From Syntrophaceae bacterium UBA1062 (GTDB lineage: Bacteria; Desulfobacterota; Desulfomonilia; UBA1062): a stretch of DNA of 38,047 nt. The stretch covers positions 1 to 38,047 of the forward strand of contig DCDF01000199.1 in NCBI GenBank assembly GCA_002316295.1, read 5' to 3'. Below, piece by piece: positions 7,755-17,371 of this stretch (position 1 is its first letter; every line of letters starts with the position of its first letter). A program made the translations under genes and the position numbers. The notes below the pieces were generated by a model. It was not told where the DNA came from, did no database searches, and worked only from the letters and a program-made list of their open reading frames with translations.

Positions 7755-8561
7755 TCAGCCTTTCCGCAGGAACCACATTTTCCTCGCCGAATCGCCCCAC
7801 TTGATTCCGGACTCGAAGCGCTGGAGGAAGAGAGCCGGGTCGTCGATAAAAGCGCCTCCCACGGCATAAACGCCGAGACTGAAGAGCGCATCCGGCAGAA
7901 ATCCGGCCGAGGGGCCCATGACGATCACCTTGTCCGCGGCGGTGCAGTATGCGAGCAGGCCGGGCAGGGAGTCGTTCAGAACGGTGGTTGCTGTGATCAT
8001 CACCGTGCCGCAGCGCCCGAGGTCTCGAGGATCACCGGTCATGGTGAAAGGGTAGGATCCCGCGAGCAGAACCTGGTCCTTTTCGAGCACCACCACTTCT
8101 CTTGCACGTTCCATGAGGCTTTTTATCATGGGCGTGAAATATCCCACGAGCCCAACGGTCTTTGTCTTGTCCAGTCCGACCAGGTCCGCGGCATCGGTTT
8201 CGAAATCGAGCCGATACTCTCCGGGATGCCTTCTCACGTAGTCCTGGGACAGGGCATTGAGCACGGCCAGTCCCGCCGTCTTCTCGAAGGGATCGTCGGA
8301 CAGGAACAGGTCGAGCGCCTCCCCCGACTGTCTGCCGACCACCTGTCTCTCGTCCCACCGGCGGTAGCGGCGCAGTCCTTCGGGGTCGCGGTGAAAGAGA
8401 TTATAGCTGATGCCTATGGATCCGTTTTCGAGTGTGACCACGCTGAACGACGATACGCCTGTCTCCTTTTGAGATGCCTTGATGAAGCGGTCGACCTTCA
8501 GATGCAATTTCCCGGCGCATTTTTCCCGGATCGATCCGACGAGGGCTTTTCTCAGATTCAT
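7755..8561 (-). CDS. DUF364 (putative heavy-metal-chelation domain) family protein
   Basis: A 268-residue cytoplasmic protein with no signal peptide. The C-terminal half carries the DUF364 pattern: VGLVGYFTPMI, then ITATTVLNDSLPGLLAYC, then VIVMGPSAGFLPDALFSLGVYAVGG (about residues 140-245). The N-terminal half matches the associated DUF4213-like enolase-N-type domain. Members are often encoded near metal or cofactor uptake genes, but no reaction is established. It begins 49 bases after potD ends on the same strand, so it is probably the last gene of the pot operon. A role in polyamine uptake is only suggested by that position. Confidence 0.75.
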   Translation of the reverse strand: MNLRKALVGSIREKCAGKLHLKVDRFIKASQKETGVSSFSVVTLENGSIGISYNLFHRDPEGLRRYRRWDERQVVGRQSGEALDLFLSDDPFEKTAGLAVLNALSQDYVRRHPGEYRLDFETDAADLVGLDKTKTVGLVGYFTPMIKSLMERAREVVVLEKDQVLLAGSYPFTMTGDPRDLGRCGTVMITATTVLNDSLPGLLAYCTAADKVIVMGPSAGFLPDALFSLGVYAVGGAFIDDPALFLQRFESGIKWGDSARKMWFLRKG

Positions 8562-8610
8562 GAAGGCTCCTCTGATGCGATTCTGTCCTGTGATGCGCGG
8601 CCGTGAAGAA

Positions 8611-9636
8611 TCATTGGGTCTTGAGCATCTCCCAGTATTTCTCGTAGATTATAATGGTCTCGCCCACATCGGCCTGGAACTCACCGCGGTCGATGTCCAC
8701 CTTGTCGGGATACACGGCCTTGTGGTTGCGGGTCTTCTCGTCGAGCATCTTCTGGGCCTCGACGTTCGCAGTGGCATAGCCCACGTATTCGCAGTTCATC
8801 TTGGCCACGTCCGGCCTGCACATAAAATCGATAAAGGCGTGAGCATAGTCGATGTTTCTGGTGGATGCGGGAATCACCATGTTGTCTACCCAGAATGTGG
8901 CGCCTTCCTTGGGATAAATATACATGATGTTCGGGTTCTCCTCGTTGGCCTGGTAGACCTCTCCTCCCCAGATCTGGCCGATGACCACCTCGTTGTTGAG
9001 GAAGGGCTGCTTGGGGGAGTCGGAATTGAACACCTTGACGCTTGGTTTCAGCTTCAGGAGCTTTTCGTACGCCTCCTTGAGATGCTCATGGTTCGTGTCG
9101 TTGCCCGAGTAGCCGAGCGAGCGGAGCGACATGGCGAACACGTCGCGCACATCGTCCATGAGGAGCACCTTGCCCTTGTACGCCGGGTTCCACAGATCGT
9201 TCCAGCTGGTGATGGATGCGGGGTCCACAGCCTTTGCATTGACTCCGATTGCCGATGAGCCCCACATATAAGGTATGCTGTACGCGTTGTCCGGATCATA
9301 CGGCTTGTTGAGAAGATCCGGGTTCAGGTTCTTCATGTTCGGCAGTTTGTTGTGGTCGAGCGGCTTGAGCATTCCGAGGCGGCGCATTCGCTCCACGAAA
9401 TATGTGGATGGGAAGGCGACGTCGTAGCCGTCTTTCTTCAGGATTTTGAGCTTGGCGAACAGAGCCTCGTTGCTCTCGAAGGTGGAATACTTCACCTTGA
9501 TGCCCGTTTCCTTCTCGAAGAGCTCGAGCACTGCCGGGTCGATGTACTGCGACCAGTTGAACACATACACTTCCTCGGAGGCCTGAGCCCCCAGAGGCAG
9601 GAAGAGCATCACGAACAACACGAGCGTTCTTTTCAT
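8611..9636 (-). CDS. potD: spermidine/putrescine ABC transporter, periplasmic binding protein
   Basis: A 341-residue extracytoplasmic solute-binding protein. It starts with a type I signal peptide (MKRTLVLFVMLFLPLGAQA, likely cleavage after A19); no lipobox Cys is present. The mature start VYVFNWSQYIDPAVLELFEKETGIKV is the typical PotD/PotF opening, and VAFPSTYFVERM, PYMWGSSAIGVN and DNMVIPASTRN follow as in the family. It captures spermidine or putrescine for the PotBC permease. It abuts potC directly, with the start at 9636 and the potC stop at 9637. Binding preference is not settled by sequence. Confidence 0.94.
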   Translation of the reverse strand: MKRTLVLFVMLFLPLGAQASEEVYVFNWSQYIDPAVLELFEKETGIKVKYSTFESNEALFAKLKILKKDGYDVAFPSTYFVERMRRLGMLKPLDHNKLPNMKNLNPDLLNKPYDPDNAYSIPYMWGSSAIGVNAKAVDPASITSWNDLWNPAYKGKVLLMDDVRDVFAMSLRSLGYSGNDTNHEHLKEAYEKLLKLKPSVKVFNSDSPKQPFLNNEVVIGQIWGGEVYQANEENPNIMYIYPKEGATFWVDNMVIPASTRNIDYAHAFIDFMCRPDVAKMNCEYVGYATANVEAQKMLDEKTRNHKAVYPDKVDIDRGEFQADVGETIIIYEKYWEMLKTQ

Positions 9637-10407
9637 CTATCTGTTCTCCTTTGCGATGATAAAGTGGGCAATGGTTACGGTGAAGAGTGAAACCAGAAAC
9701 ATGACCGCACTCAGGGCGTTGATCTCGGGTTTGATGCCCAGACGGACCATGGAATAGATTTTGAGCGGCAATATCTCGAAGGAAGGCCCGGTGGTGAAGA
9801 AGCTCACGATCACGTCGTCGAGCGAGAGTGTGAAGCTCAGGAGCCAGCCTGCGATGATGCCGGGCATGAGCATGGGCAGCATGACATGCCGGAACATCTG
9901 GAGCTCGCTCGCGCCCAGATCCTTGGCCACGTCGATGATGTTCCGGTCGAACCCGCTGATACGGGCATAGACAGTCACCATCACAAAGGGCAGGCAGAAG
10001 GTCACGTGCGCGAGCAGCAGGGTCACGGCTCCCACGCTCAAGCCCAAGGTGATAAAGAACAAAAGGAGCGAAATGCCCATGACGATATCCGGGCTCATCA
10101 TGAGGATGTAGACAAAGGAATACATGATCTGACGGCCCAGGAATCGATATCGGTAGAAGGCAAAAGCGCCCAGGGTGCCCAAGACGGTGGCGATAGTGCT
10201 GGAAGACAGAGCGATGATCAGCGAGTTGGCAAAGGCCTCCATGAGCGGGCCGTCGGTGAAGAGCACGCGGTACCAGTTGAGCGTGAATCCCTGCCAGTTG
10301 GTGGAAAACCGACTGGTGTTGAACGAGTAGACCACCAGGATCAGGATCGGGATATAGAGGAAGAGATAGATGAAGAACAGATATGCGGACTGGAAGATCC
10401 TCTTCAT
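9637..10407 (-). CDS. potC: spermidine/putrescine ABC transporter permease
   Basis: A 256-residue inner-membrane permease with about six hydrophobic segments, beginning MKRIFQSAYLFFIYLFLYIPI. The cytoplasmic EAA loop (VAKDLGASELQMFRHVMLPMLMPGIIAG, about residues 165-195) contacts PotA. ATG 10407 overlaps the potB stop in an ATGA arrangement, which indicates translational coupling. The reading frame stays open far upstream, but only across potB in another frame, so the start at 10407 is secure. Confidence 0.95.
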   Translation of the reverse strand: MKRIFQSAYLFFIYLFLYIPILILVVYSFNTSRFSTNWQGFTLNWYRVLFTDGPLMEAFANSLIIALSSSTIATVLGTLGAFAFYRYRFLGRQIMYSFVYILMMSPDIVMGISLLLFFITLGLSVGAVTLLLAHVTFCLPFVMVTVYARISGFDRNIIDVAKDLGASELQMFRHVMLPMLMPGIIAGWLLSFTLSLDDVIVSFFTTGPSFEILPLKIYSMVRLGIKPEINALSAVMFLVSLFTVTIAHFIIAKENR

Positions 10408-11267
10408 CTCACCGTCTCCATGCCGCCGGAATGGGCTTTGCGGGTGCTGATGAAGTACCACAGGAGGAGCATGAACATGAGCAGCGTAAGGATCACGCAG
10501 GCCGCCGAGCCAAGGGGCCAGTGGCCTGTGGTGAGGAACTGATTCTTGATGAAATTGCCGATGAGCATCGACCGGGCTCCGCCCAGCAGATCCGGGATGT
10601 AGAAGAGGCCGAGCGCAGGCAGGAAGACCATGGTGCTTCCCGCAATGATCCCGGGCAGCGTGAGCGGCAGGACGATGTGGAAGAACACGTGCCGGGAGGT
10701 AGCCCCCAGGTCCCGGGCCGCCTCGATGAAGCTGCGGTCCAGCTTCTGCAGGGACGCATACAGGGGCAGGATCATGAAAGGCAGCAGCGTGTAGACCAGG
10801 CCGATGAACACGGCCGTCTCGGTGTAGAGGATCGAGAGCGGCTCGTCGATCAGTCCGAGAGAGAGCAGGAGGGTGTTCAGGATACCGTTCGCCTTGAGGA
10901 GGATGATCAGCGCGTAGGTGCGGATGAGCGACGATGTCCAGAACGGGATGATCATGAGCAGAAGCAGGAAGCGGCGGATGTTCTCGTCGATCCTGGTCAG
11001 GATATAGGCGAACGGATATGCGGTCAGAAGAGTGATTGCGGTGGTTCCCAGAGCGAGGATGAAGGAGTTTTTGCACACTCTGAGAAAAACGGGCGAGATG
11101 ATTTCCCGGTAGTTCGCCAGAGTGAATTCCCAGCGCACAATGCCCTCGGGGTCGCGGGTGAGAAAGCTGAACAGCACGACGATGATATAGGGAACCACCA
11201 CGAAGATCGCAATCCAGAGCATGGGCGAGCCGATGGCGAAGTTCCTGAACCGGCTCTTCCTGACCAT
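10404..11267 (-). CDS. potB: spermidine/putrescine ABC transporter permease
   Basis: A 287-residue inner-membrane permease paired with PotC. A hydrophobic first helix (MLWIAIFVVVPYIIVVLFSFL) is followed by the BPD_transp_1 fold and the EAA loop IEAARDLGATSRHVFFHIVLPLTLPGIIAG. The start is placed at ATG 11267, two bases after the potA stop. An in-frame codon at 11300 would overlap potA by 31 bases and add 11 residues with no family counterpart. Confidence 0.94.
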   Translation of the reverse strand: MVRKSRFRNFAIGSPMLWIAIFVVVPYIIVVLFSFLTRDPEGIVRWEFTLANYREIISPVFLRVCKNSFILALGTTAITLLTAYPFAYILTRIDENIRRFLLLLMIIPFWTSSLIRTYALIILLKANGILNTLLLSLGLIDEPLSILYTETAVFIGLVYTLLPFMILPLYASLQKLDRSFIEAARDLGATSRHVFFHIVLPLTLPGIIAGSTMVFLPALGLFYIPDLLGGARSMLIGNFIKNQFLTTGHWPLGSAACVILTLLMFMLLLWYFISTRKAHSGGMETVR

Positions 11268-11269
11268 GA

Positions 11270-12355
<1,086 letters not shown>

Positions 12356-12401
12356 CCATACAATCTCCGAGGTGAAATGATTGCGTGATTGTGAGAAGCT
12401 C

Positions 12402-12428
12402 TCTATATGAAACGCGTGATTTTATCAA
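12402..12428 (-). promoter_or_regulatory. candidate sigma-70 promoter of the pot operon
   Basis: On the minus strand TTGATA (12428-12423) and TATAGA (12407-12402) are separated by 15 bases, about 50 bases before potA. The spacing is shorter than the ideal 17, so this is tentative. The rest of the divergent gap shows no clear operator. Confidence 0.33.
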
Positions 12429-12627
12429 CTGGGATTTTATACTTTCATTCCGCGGTTTGACCGGGGGCTCCGAGCGGCGATCCATGCTTTCTCTGTGCCG
12501 CCGGGCGATTATATTGGTCCCTGCCGCCCGCTCTTGCGTCACTTCATGAATGGTTCGGCATGAAAAACGATTCCGACTTGCTTTTGAGCGACTTTCAACA
12601 TACATACGGACGAAGGAGTATGACGCA

Positions 12628-12849
12628 ATGATCGAGAAAATACCCTTCCTGCACAGGAAGAAGATGTATAATATCATCGTTCAGGAAGACATCAGTTTCA
12701 GCGCCCTACATCATATCATCGACGTGCTCATCGACCAGGGGGCGTTTGTTGAAATGACCCAGACCACCGACCTGTACACCGTGGTGCACGAGGAAGTGCG
12801 GTATACGGTGGGAGTGGACGGGATCGACATCATGATCGTCTGCTCGTGA
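12628..12849 (+). CDS. small hypothetical protein upstream of nadCAB
   Basis: A 73-residue acidic protein, MIEKIPFLHRKKMYNIIVQED... ending GVDGIDIMIVCS. No family was recognised. ATG 12628 is chosen because AAGGAG (12613-12618) lies nine bases upstream; an in-frame GTG/ATG series begins at 12550 but has no ribosome binding site. It ends nine bases before the next gene, so the two are probably one transcript leading into nadC. The alternation of short helices and strands suggests a small alpha/beta domain, but this is a guess. Confidence 0.6.
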   Translation: MIEKIPFLHRKKMYNIIVQEDISFSALHHIIDVLIDQGAFVEMTQTTDLYTVVHEEVRYTVGVDGIDIMIVCS

Positions 12850-12858
12850 GAAACGCCC

Positions 12859-13680
12859 ATGGTGAGAACGCACCTCTGTCAGCCCGATGCAGCCAAGTCA
12901 TGCGCCGCCTGCTGCGGAATATACAACTATGTGGAAAACACACGGCACGCTCTTGTCCGGCGGTTTGAATACCGGGGCGCCCTCATGGCGAGGGTGAGAA
13001 GTGGCGCGCTCTCTCTCGACGAGTATCGCGTCGCGGTCCGCCACAGGGAAGATGGAAGGCGCATCTACAAGACCATCTATTCCTGCGAGTTCGCCGGCTT
13101 CGTTGACGAGTCGCGCAAAAGGGTGGGGTGCATGCTCCATCCAATGGTGACGGGGGGGTGCGATCTGCGGGACAACAGCTTCTACGGCCGAGACATCTGT
13201 GACGGCCATTTCTGCCCCAGCTACCAGAAGCTGACCGAGAACGAGGCGCTCTGCGTCCTCGCCGCGGTGGACGACTGGTATCTCTACGGCAGCGTCATCA
13301 CCGACATCGATTTTGTCAAGGCCTTTTTCCGGTTCACCCAGAACAGCCTCGGCGAAGAGATCTCTCCGGAGGTCGTGAAAGCCTCGCCGGCACTGACCGG
13401 CATCATGAGGGAATACTTCTCCCTGAAGACGACTTGGCCCTTCCGCGACGTCTCGAAGCCGAGATTCGGCAAATACTATTTCGTGGGCGAGGAATACGCG
13501 ATCGACAGGATCGACTATGAAAAGCTCGGGGCGGCGGTCCCGGAGTATGATCCTGTTTTCTTGAGCCTTTCATCCTGTTTTATCGCGAAAGATGAGCTTG
13601 ACCGGGCTACGGGAACAATAGATAATTTGTTCAAGGGCTTCTGCCATGAATACGACCGATCTCATCGAGAGCATCATTGA
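12859..13680 (+). CDS. cysteine-rich hypothetical protein, YkgJ-like metal-binding pattern
   Basis: A 273-residue soluble protein. The N-terminal half is rich in Cys: C7, C15, C18, C19 (CAACCG), C76, C91, C101, C114 and C119 (ICDGHFCPSY). This C-x2-CC ... C ... C layout resembles YkgJ-type zinc/iron-chelating domains; the C-terminal half has none of these motifs. The 3' end overlaps nadC by 35 bases, so translation is likely coupled to NAD synthesis. It is a candidate metal or Fe-S accessory protein, but no function is established. The start at ATG 12859 has only a weak GTGAGAA ribosome binding site. Confidence 0.7.
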   Translation: MVRTHLCQPDAAKSCAACCGIYNYVENTRHALVRRFEYRGALMARVRSGALSLDEYRVAVRHREDGRRIYKTIYSCEFAGFVDESRKRVGCMLHPMVTGGCDLRDNSFYGRDICDGHFCPSYQKLTENEALCVLAAVDDWYLYGSVITDIDFVKAFFRFTQNSLGEEISPEVVKASPALTGIMREYFSLKTTWPFRDVSKPRFGKYYFVGEEYAIDRIDYEKLGAAVPEYDPVFLSLSSCFIAKDELDRATGTIDNLFKGFCHEYDRSHREHH

Positions 13681-14479
13681 TCTGGCGCTTGCAGAAGACG
13701 GCGAAGACATCACCTCGAACGCTATCTTCGGCCCCGGAGAGGATATACGCGCCGTCTTTACGGCAAAGGCCCCCGGCGTGCTCGCAGGCACCGACATCGC
13801 CCGCCTCGTCTTCATCCGGGTCAACCCGGTTATCCAGTGCTCTTTTCGCATCCATGATGGAGAACGAGTGAAGGCCGGCGACATCATCGGCTCGGTATCG
13901 GGCCCGGCGGCGGATGTGCTCAAGGGCGAGCGGGTAGCGCTGAACTTCCTGCAGCGCATGTCCGGCATCGCCACCCGGACCGCCGAATATGTGAGTCGGA
14001 TGCAGGGCACGAAGGCACGCGTGCTTGATACTCGAAAAACCGCGCCGGGCCACCGGGTGCTCGACAAGTACGCCGTCCGTGCCGGCGGCGGCACGAATCA
14101 CCGCATGGGGCTGTGGGACATGGCGCTTGTCAAGGACAACCATATCGACCGGGAAGGCTCCCTGTCCTCTGCAGTGGCCAAGATCAGAAGGCGGTGCCCG
14201 GGGGTCTCGGTGGAGGTGGAGGCGAGAAGCCTTCAGGACGTGCGCGAGCTGCTGGAAATCGGAGTGGACAGGATCATGCTCGACAATTTTTCGCTCCAGG
14301 ATCTCCGGGAGGCGGTTGATCTGGTCGGAGGCAGAGTGCCGCTGGAGGCATCCGGCGGGATCACACTGGACACAGCACGTGACGTGGCGCTCACCGGGGT
14401 GGATTACGTCTCGGTTGGAGATATCACGCACTCGGTGAAGGCACTGGATATATCGCTCACCTTCGAAAGGCCGTCATGA
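13646..14479 (+). CDS. nadC: nicotinate-nucleotide pyrophosphorylase (carboxylating)
   Basis: A 277-residue quinolinate phosphoribosyltransferase. It has LNFLQRMSGIATRT, DTRKTAPGHRVLDKYAVRAGGGTNHRMGL (PRPP/quinolinate site), VKDNHI, VEVEARS, IMLDNF, LEASGGI and GVDYVSVGDITHS, so all landmark motifs are present. It converts quinolinate and PRPP to nicotinate mononucleotide, CO2 and PPi. It starts inside the upstream Cys-rich gene and ends in an ATGA overlap with nadA, so nadC-nadA-nadB are translationally coupled. Confidence 0.97.
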   Translation: MNTTDLIESIIDLALAEDGEDITSNAIFGPGEDIRAVFTAKAPGVLAGTDIARLVFIRVNPVIQCSFRIHDGERVKAGDIIGSVSGPAADVLKGERVALNFLQRMSGIATRTAEYVSRMQGTKARVLDTRKTAPGHRVLDKYAVRAGGGTNHRMGLWDMALVKDNHIDREGSLSSAVAKIRRRCPGVSVEVEARSLQDVRELLEIGVDRIMLDNFSLQDLREAVDLVGGRVPLEASGGITLDTARDVALTGVDYVSVGDITHSVKALDISLTFERPS

Positions 14480-15507
14480 CGAAGAACGAAGCCAGGAAAA
14501 TCATCGAGAATCGGAAACGGGAAATGGGGGAGCGCCTCATCATCCTCGGCCATCATTACCAGAGCGACGAGGTGATCGCCTACGCCGATTACGTGGGCGA
14601 CTCTCTGGAGCTCGCCAGAAAGGCCTCCCGGGTGGAAAAGGCAGACCATATCGTGTTCTGCGGGGTCTATTTCATGGCGGAGAGCGCGGCGATCCTGGCA
14701 CCGGGGAAAACCGTCCACATCCCGGAGCGCACTGCAGGGTGCCCGCTGGCGGACATGGCGGAGCCGGAAGACGTCGAAAAGGCGTGGAGAGTCATCAAAA
14801 GGACCGCAAAAAGCGTGATCCCGGTCACCTATGTCAACTCGAGCGCCAGAATCAAGGCGTTCTGCGGCAAGAACGGCGGAATCGTCTGTACCTCCGGCAA
14901 TGCGGAAAAGATCTTCGCCTGGGCCTTCGATCGTGCGGAAAAGATCTTCTTTATGCCCGACATGAACCTCGGCCGGAACACCGCCAATAAGATGGGCATA
15001 CCGGAAGATCATGTCGTCGTATGGGATCCGGCCAAACAGCAGGGCGGGGTGAGCGAACAGTTCCTGGCAGAGGCCCGCGTGGTGCTGTGGAGGGGATGGT
15101 GTCCGGTTCACTGGCCGCAGTTCACCTCGGATGACGTCCGTTCTCTGCGTGAGAAGTACCCCGGCATCGCGGTCATCGTGCACCCCGAAGCGGATCCCGG
15201 AACGGTCGAGGAGGCCGGCATGAGCGGATCGACCGCGCGCATCCTCGATGTCGTGAAGGGGATGCCCCCCGGAGGGCGACTGGCGATCGGAACCGAGACC
15301 AACATGGTAAGGCGTGCGGCCCGGGAGAACCCGTCGCTTGAGATCGTGCCGCTGCGCGAGGCATACTGTGAGGATATGGCCAAAATCACGCTGCAGAAGC
15401 TGGCGCATACCCTGCTTCACCTGGAAGACGGGGCATGCCGAGTCACCGTCGAGCCGGATGTCGCCGGCGACGCGCTGTCCGCCCTGGAAAGGATGTTGAG
15501 GGTGTAA
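14476..15507 (+). CDS. nadA: quinolinate synthase
   Basis: A 343-residue NadA of the longer type, with an insertion around residues 180-205. It shows ILGHHYQSDEV near the N-terminus, FCGVYFMAESA and the three expected [4Fe-4S] ligands: C89 (TAGCPLADM), C209 (WRGWCPVH) and C298 (YCEDMAKITL). It condenses iminoaspartate from NadB with dihydroxyacetone phosphate to make quinolinate for NadC. The start overlaps the nadC stop by four bases. The oxygen-sensitive cluster suits an anaerobe. Confidence 0.97.
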   Translation: MTKNEARKIIENRKREMGERLIILGHHYQSDEVIAYADYVGDSLELARKASRVEKADHIVFCGVYFMAESAAILAPGKTVHIPERTAGCPLADMAEPEDVEKAWRVIKRTAKSVIPVTYVNSSARIKAFCGKNGGIVCTSGNAEKIFAWAFDRAEKIFFMPDMNLGRNTANKMGIPEDHVVVWDPAKQQGGVSEQFLAEARVVLWRGWCPVHWPQFTSDDVRSLREKYPGIAVIVHPEADPGTVEEAGMSGSTARILDVVKGMPPGGRLAIGTETNMVRRAARENPSLEIVPLREAYCEDMAKITLQKLAHTLLHLEDGACRVTVEPDVAGDALSALERMLRV

Positions 15508-15509
15508 AC

Positions 15510-17156
15510 ATGTCAGAATCGTTCAAGGAAACCGAGTGCCTCATCATCGGCACGGGCATCGCCGGCGCGACATGCGCCTATATCGCGGCCAAGGCAGGCC
15601 TGCGGGTATGCCTGCTCACCAAGAGGTCCGATCCCTCGCTCACGAACACAAACCTCGCCCAGGGAGGCATCGTCTATTCGGGGCACGGAGACAGCCCCGA
15701 GCTGCTGAAACAGGACATCCTCAAGGCCGGAAGAAACCTCAACTCGCTGGAGGCGGTGGATTTCCTGTCGAGACAGGGGCCGGGAATCGTCAAGGAAGTG
15801 CTCATCGACGACCTCAATGTCAATTTCACCCACCTCAAGGGTCCGGAAGACGAGAGCTATGACCTCACCAGGGAAGGGGCGCACTCGATACATCGTATTC
15901 TGTATGCAGCCGACCATACGGGACAGGATATCGAGAAGTCGCTCATCGAAGCGCTCGAAGGGCTCGAAAACGTAGAGATCATCACCAACGCCACTGCCAT
16001 CGATCTCATCACGCTGCATCACCACTCCATGGACGTGCAGGCGAGATATCTGCTCGAAGACCGGTGCGCAGGCGCATATGTTTTCCTGGAAAAGAAAAAA
16101 GAGGTCCTCACCATCCTGGCCCAGTATACGGTGCTCGCCACCGGAGGACTCGGAGACATATTCCTCCACTCCACGAGCGAGAAAGGGACCGTCGGCGACG
16201 GCATCGTGATGGCCATGCGCGCCGGCGCGGACACGATCAATATGGAGTTCATGCAGTTTCATCCCACGACCCTCTACCTGCCCGGAGCCAGGAGATTTCT
16301 CCTGTCCGAGGCCCTGCGTGGAGAGGGGGCGCGGCTGGTGAACCTGCGCGGCGAGTATTTCATGGATCGCTACAATCCGGAGCTCAAGGACCTCGCCCCC
16401 CGGGACGAGACGGCCATCGCCATCTGGGATGAGATGATCGAGAACAAGGAAGACCACGTGCTGCTGGACATCGCAAACTTCGTGCACGAGGACATCCCAA
16501 CACGTTTCCCGAAGATCTATGCAACATGCAGACAGGCGGGAATCGACATCACCCGTGAACCCGTACCCGTGGTTCCCGCGGCGCACTACTTCTGCGGCGG
16601 GGTTCACGTGAACAACCTGGGTAGAACGACTTTAAACGGGCTCTACGCCGTGGGCGAGGTATCGTGCACCGGACTCCACGGAGCAAACCGGCTCGCCTCG
16701 ACCTCTCTGCTGGAAGGCCTCGTCTGGGGCTATTATGCTGCCAAAGACATAGCCGACCGGATAAACTCGGGCGAGACGATCCGCTCGGGCATGCTCCACT
16801 CTGTGCGAGACTGGATACCCACCGGCAACGTCGAGAATGAGGACCCCGCGCTCATCGCTCAGGACTGGGCCTCCATCAAGAGCACGATGTGGAACTATGT
16901 GGGTATTGTGCGAACCAGGCAAAGGCTGAAGATCGCCATCGAGGACCTGAGGCATATGTATCTGAGGATTGAGGAGTTCTATCGGGAGACCCCGGTGTCG
17001 AAAGATATCATCAGTCTCTTCCACGGCACCCAGGCGGCGATCCTGGTGGCTGACGCGGCATTCAGGAACCGGAATTCCATAGGCTGTCATTTTCTGCGGG
17101 ACCATACCGGCTCTGCGCGTCCCTACCCCGCGATGCGGCGCAATTATATCCAGTAA
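15510..17156 (+). CDS. nadB: L-aspartate oxidase
   Basis: A 548-residue FAD flavoprotein of the succinate dehydrogenase/fumarate reductase family. The N-terminal dinucleotide motif is LIIGTGIAGATCAYIAAKAG, followed by NLAQGGIVY. The catalytic region has EFMQFHPTTLY and RGEGARLVN, then VPAAHYFCGGVHVNNLGRTTLNGLYAVGEVSCTGLHGANRLASTSLLEGLVWG. A C-terminal helical domain covers about 430-548. It oxidises aspartate to iminoaspartate; in anaerobes fumarate would reoxidise the flavin. ATG 15510 lies two bases after nadA's stop with GAGGG upstream. It is the last gene of the nad operon. Confidence 0.95.
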   Translation: MSESFKETECLIIGTGIAGATCAYIAAKAGLRVCLLTKRSDPSLTNTNLAQGGIVYSGHGDSPELLKQDILKAGRNLNSLEAVDFLSRQGPGIVKEVLIDDLNVNFTHLKGPEDESYDLTREGAHSIHRILYAADHTGQDIEKSLIEALEGLENVEIITNATAIDLITLHHHSMDVQARYLLEDRCAGAYVFLEKKKEVLTILAQYTVLATGGLGDIFLHSTSEKGTVGDGIVMAMRAGADTINMEFMQFHPTTLYLPGARRFLLSEALRGEGARLVNLRGEYFMDRYNPELKDLAPRDETAIAIWDEMIENKEDHVLLDIANFVHEDIPTRFPKIYATCRQAGIDITREPVPVVPAAHYFCGGVHVNNLGRTTLNGLYAVGEVSCTGLHGANRLASTSLLEGLVWGYYAAKDIADRINSGETIRSGMLHSVRDWIPTGNVENEDPALIAQDWASIKSTMWNYVGIVRTRQRLKIAIEDLRHMYLRIEEFYRETPVSKDIISLFHGTQAAILVADAAFRNRNSIGCHFLRDHTGSARPYPAMRRNYIQ

Positions 17157-17212
17157 GCCGGGGGAACCCGTTACGGGAGTATGCCCCTGAGGGCTCGTTC
17201 TATGGTTCTATC

Positions 17213-17248
17213 GCCATATTATGGCATCCCGACCCACCCTAATCGGGA
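17213..17248. promoter_or_regulatory. candidate enhancer/operator palindromes upstream of the first sigma-54 promoter
   Basis: The 13-base perfect palindrome GCCATATTATGGC (17213-17225) is followed at once by TCCCGA-N10-TCGGGA (17227-17248). They lie about 100-137 bases upstream of the predicted start site, the range where sigma-54 activators usually bind. The second repeat could instead be a weak hairpin ending the nad transcript; a further one, CCCGTTACGGG, sits at 17167-17177. Confidence 0.35.
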
Positions 17249-17294
17249 GGATTCATCCAGTATCCCGTCTTGAAAGTTCAAACAAAACCAATAA

Positions 17295-17307
17295 TATCAA
17301 TATAATA
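17295..17307 (+). promoter_or_regulatory. candidate IHF-binding site (module 1)
   Basis: TATCAATATAATA nearly matches the IHF consensus WATCAA-N4-TTR within an AT-rich block. It covers about -55 to -43 relative to the predicted sigma-54 start at 17350. Module 2 carries an equivalent site at -54 to -42. Confidence 0.4.
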
Positions 17308-17322
17308 CAATCGGTTACCTGC

Positions 17323-17339
17323 CTGGCACGCCATTCGCA
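17323..17339 (+). promoter_or_regulatory. sigma-54 (-24/-12) promoter, copy 1
   Basis: CTGGCACGCCATTCGCA has the invariant GG (17325-17326) and GC (17337-17338) separated by exactly ten bases. It matches the consensus YTGGCACG-N4-TTGCW at all but one or two positions. Predicted transcription starts near 17350, 22 bases before the zinc-ribbon gene at 17372. It is 16/17 identical to the copy at 17921. Confidence 0.8.
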
Positions 17340-17371
17340 TTTTGTCAGTTGTTTGGGGAGATAGACGGGAC

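Noticed and set aside
12550..12627. Longer N-terminus for the small protein before nadC
   Set aside because: No ribosome binding site at 12550, while AAGGAG is well placed for ATG 12628.
17342..17371. TTG start for the zinc-ribbon protein
   Set aside because: It lies upstream of the transcription start predicted from the sigma-54 promoter, so it would not be on the mRNA.
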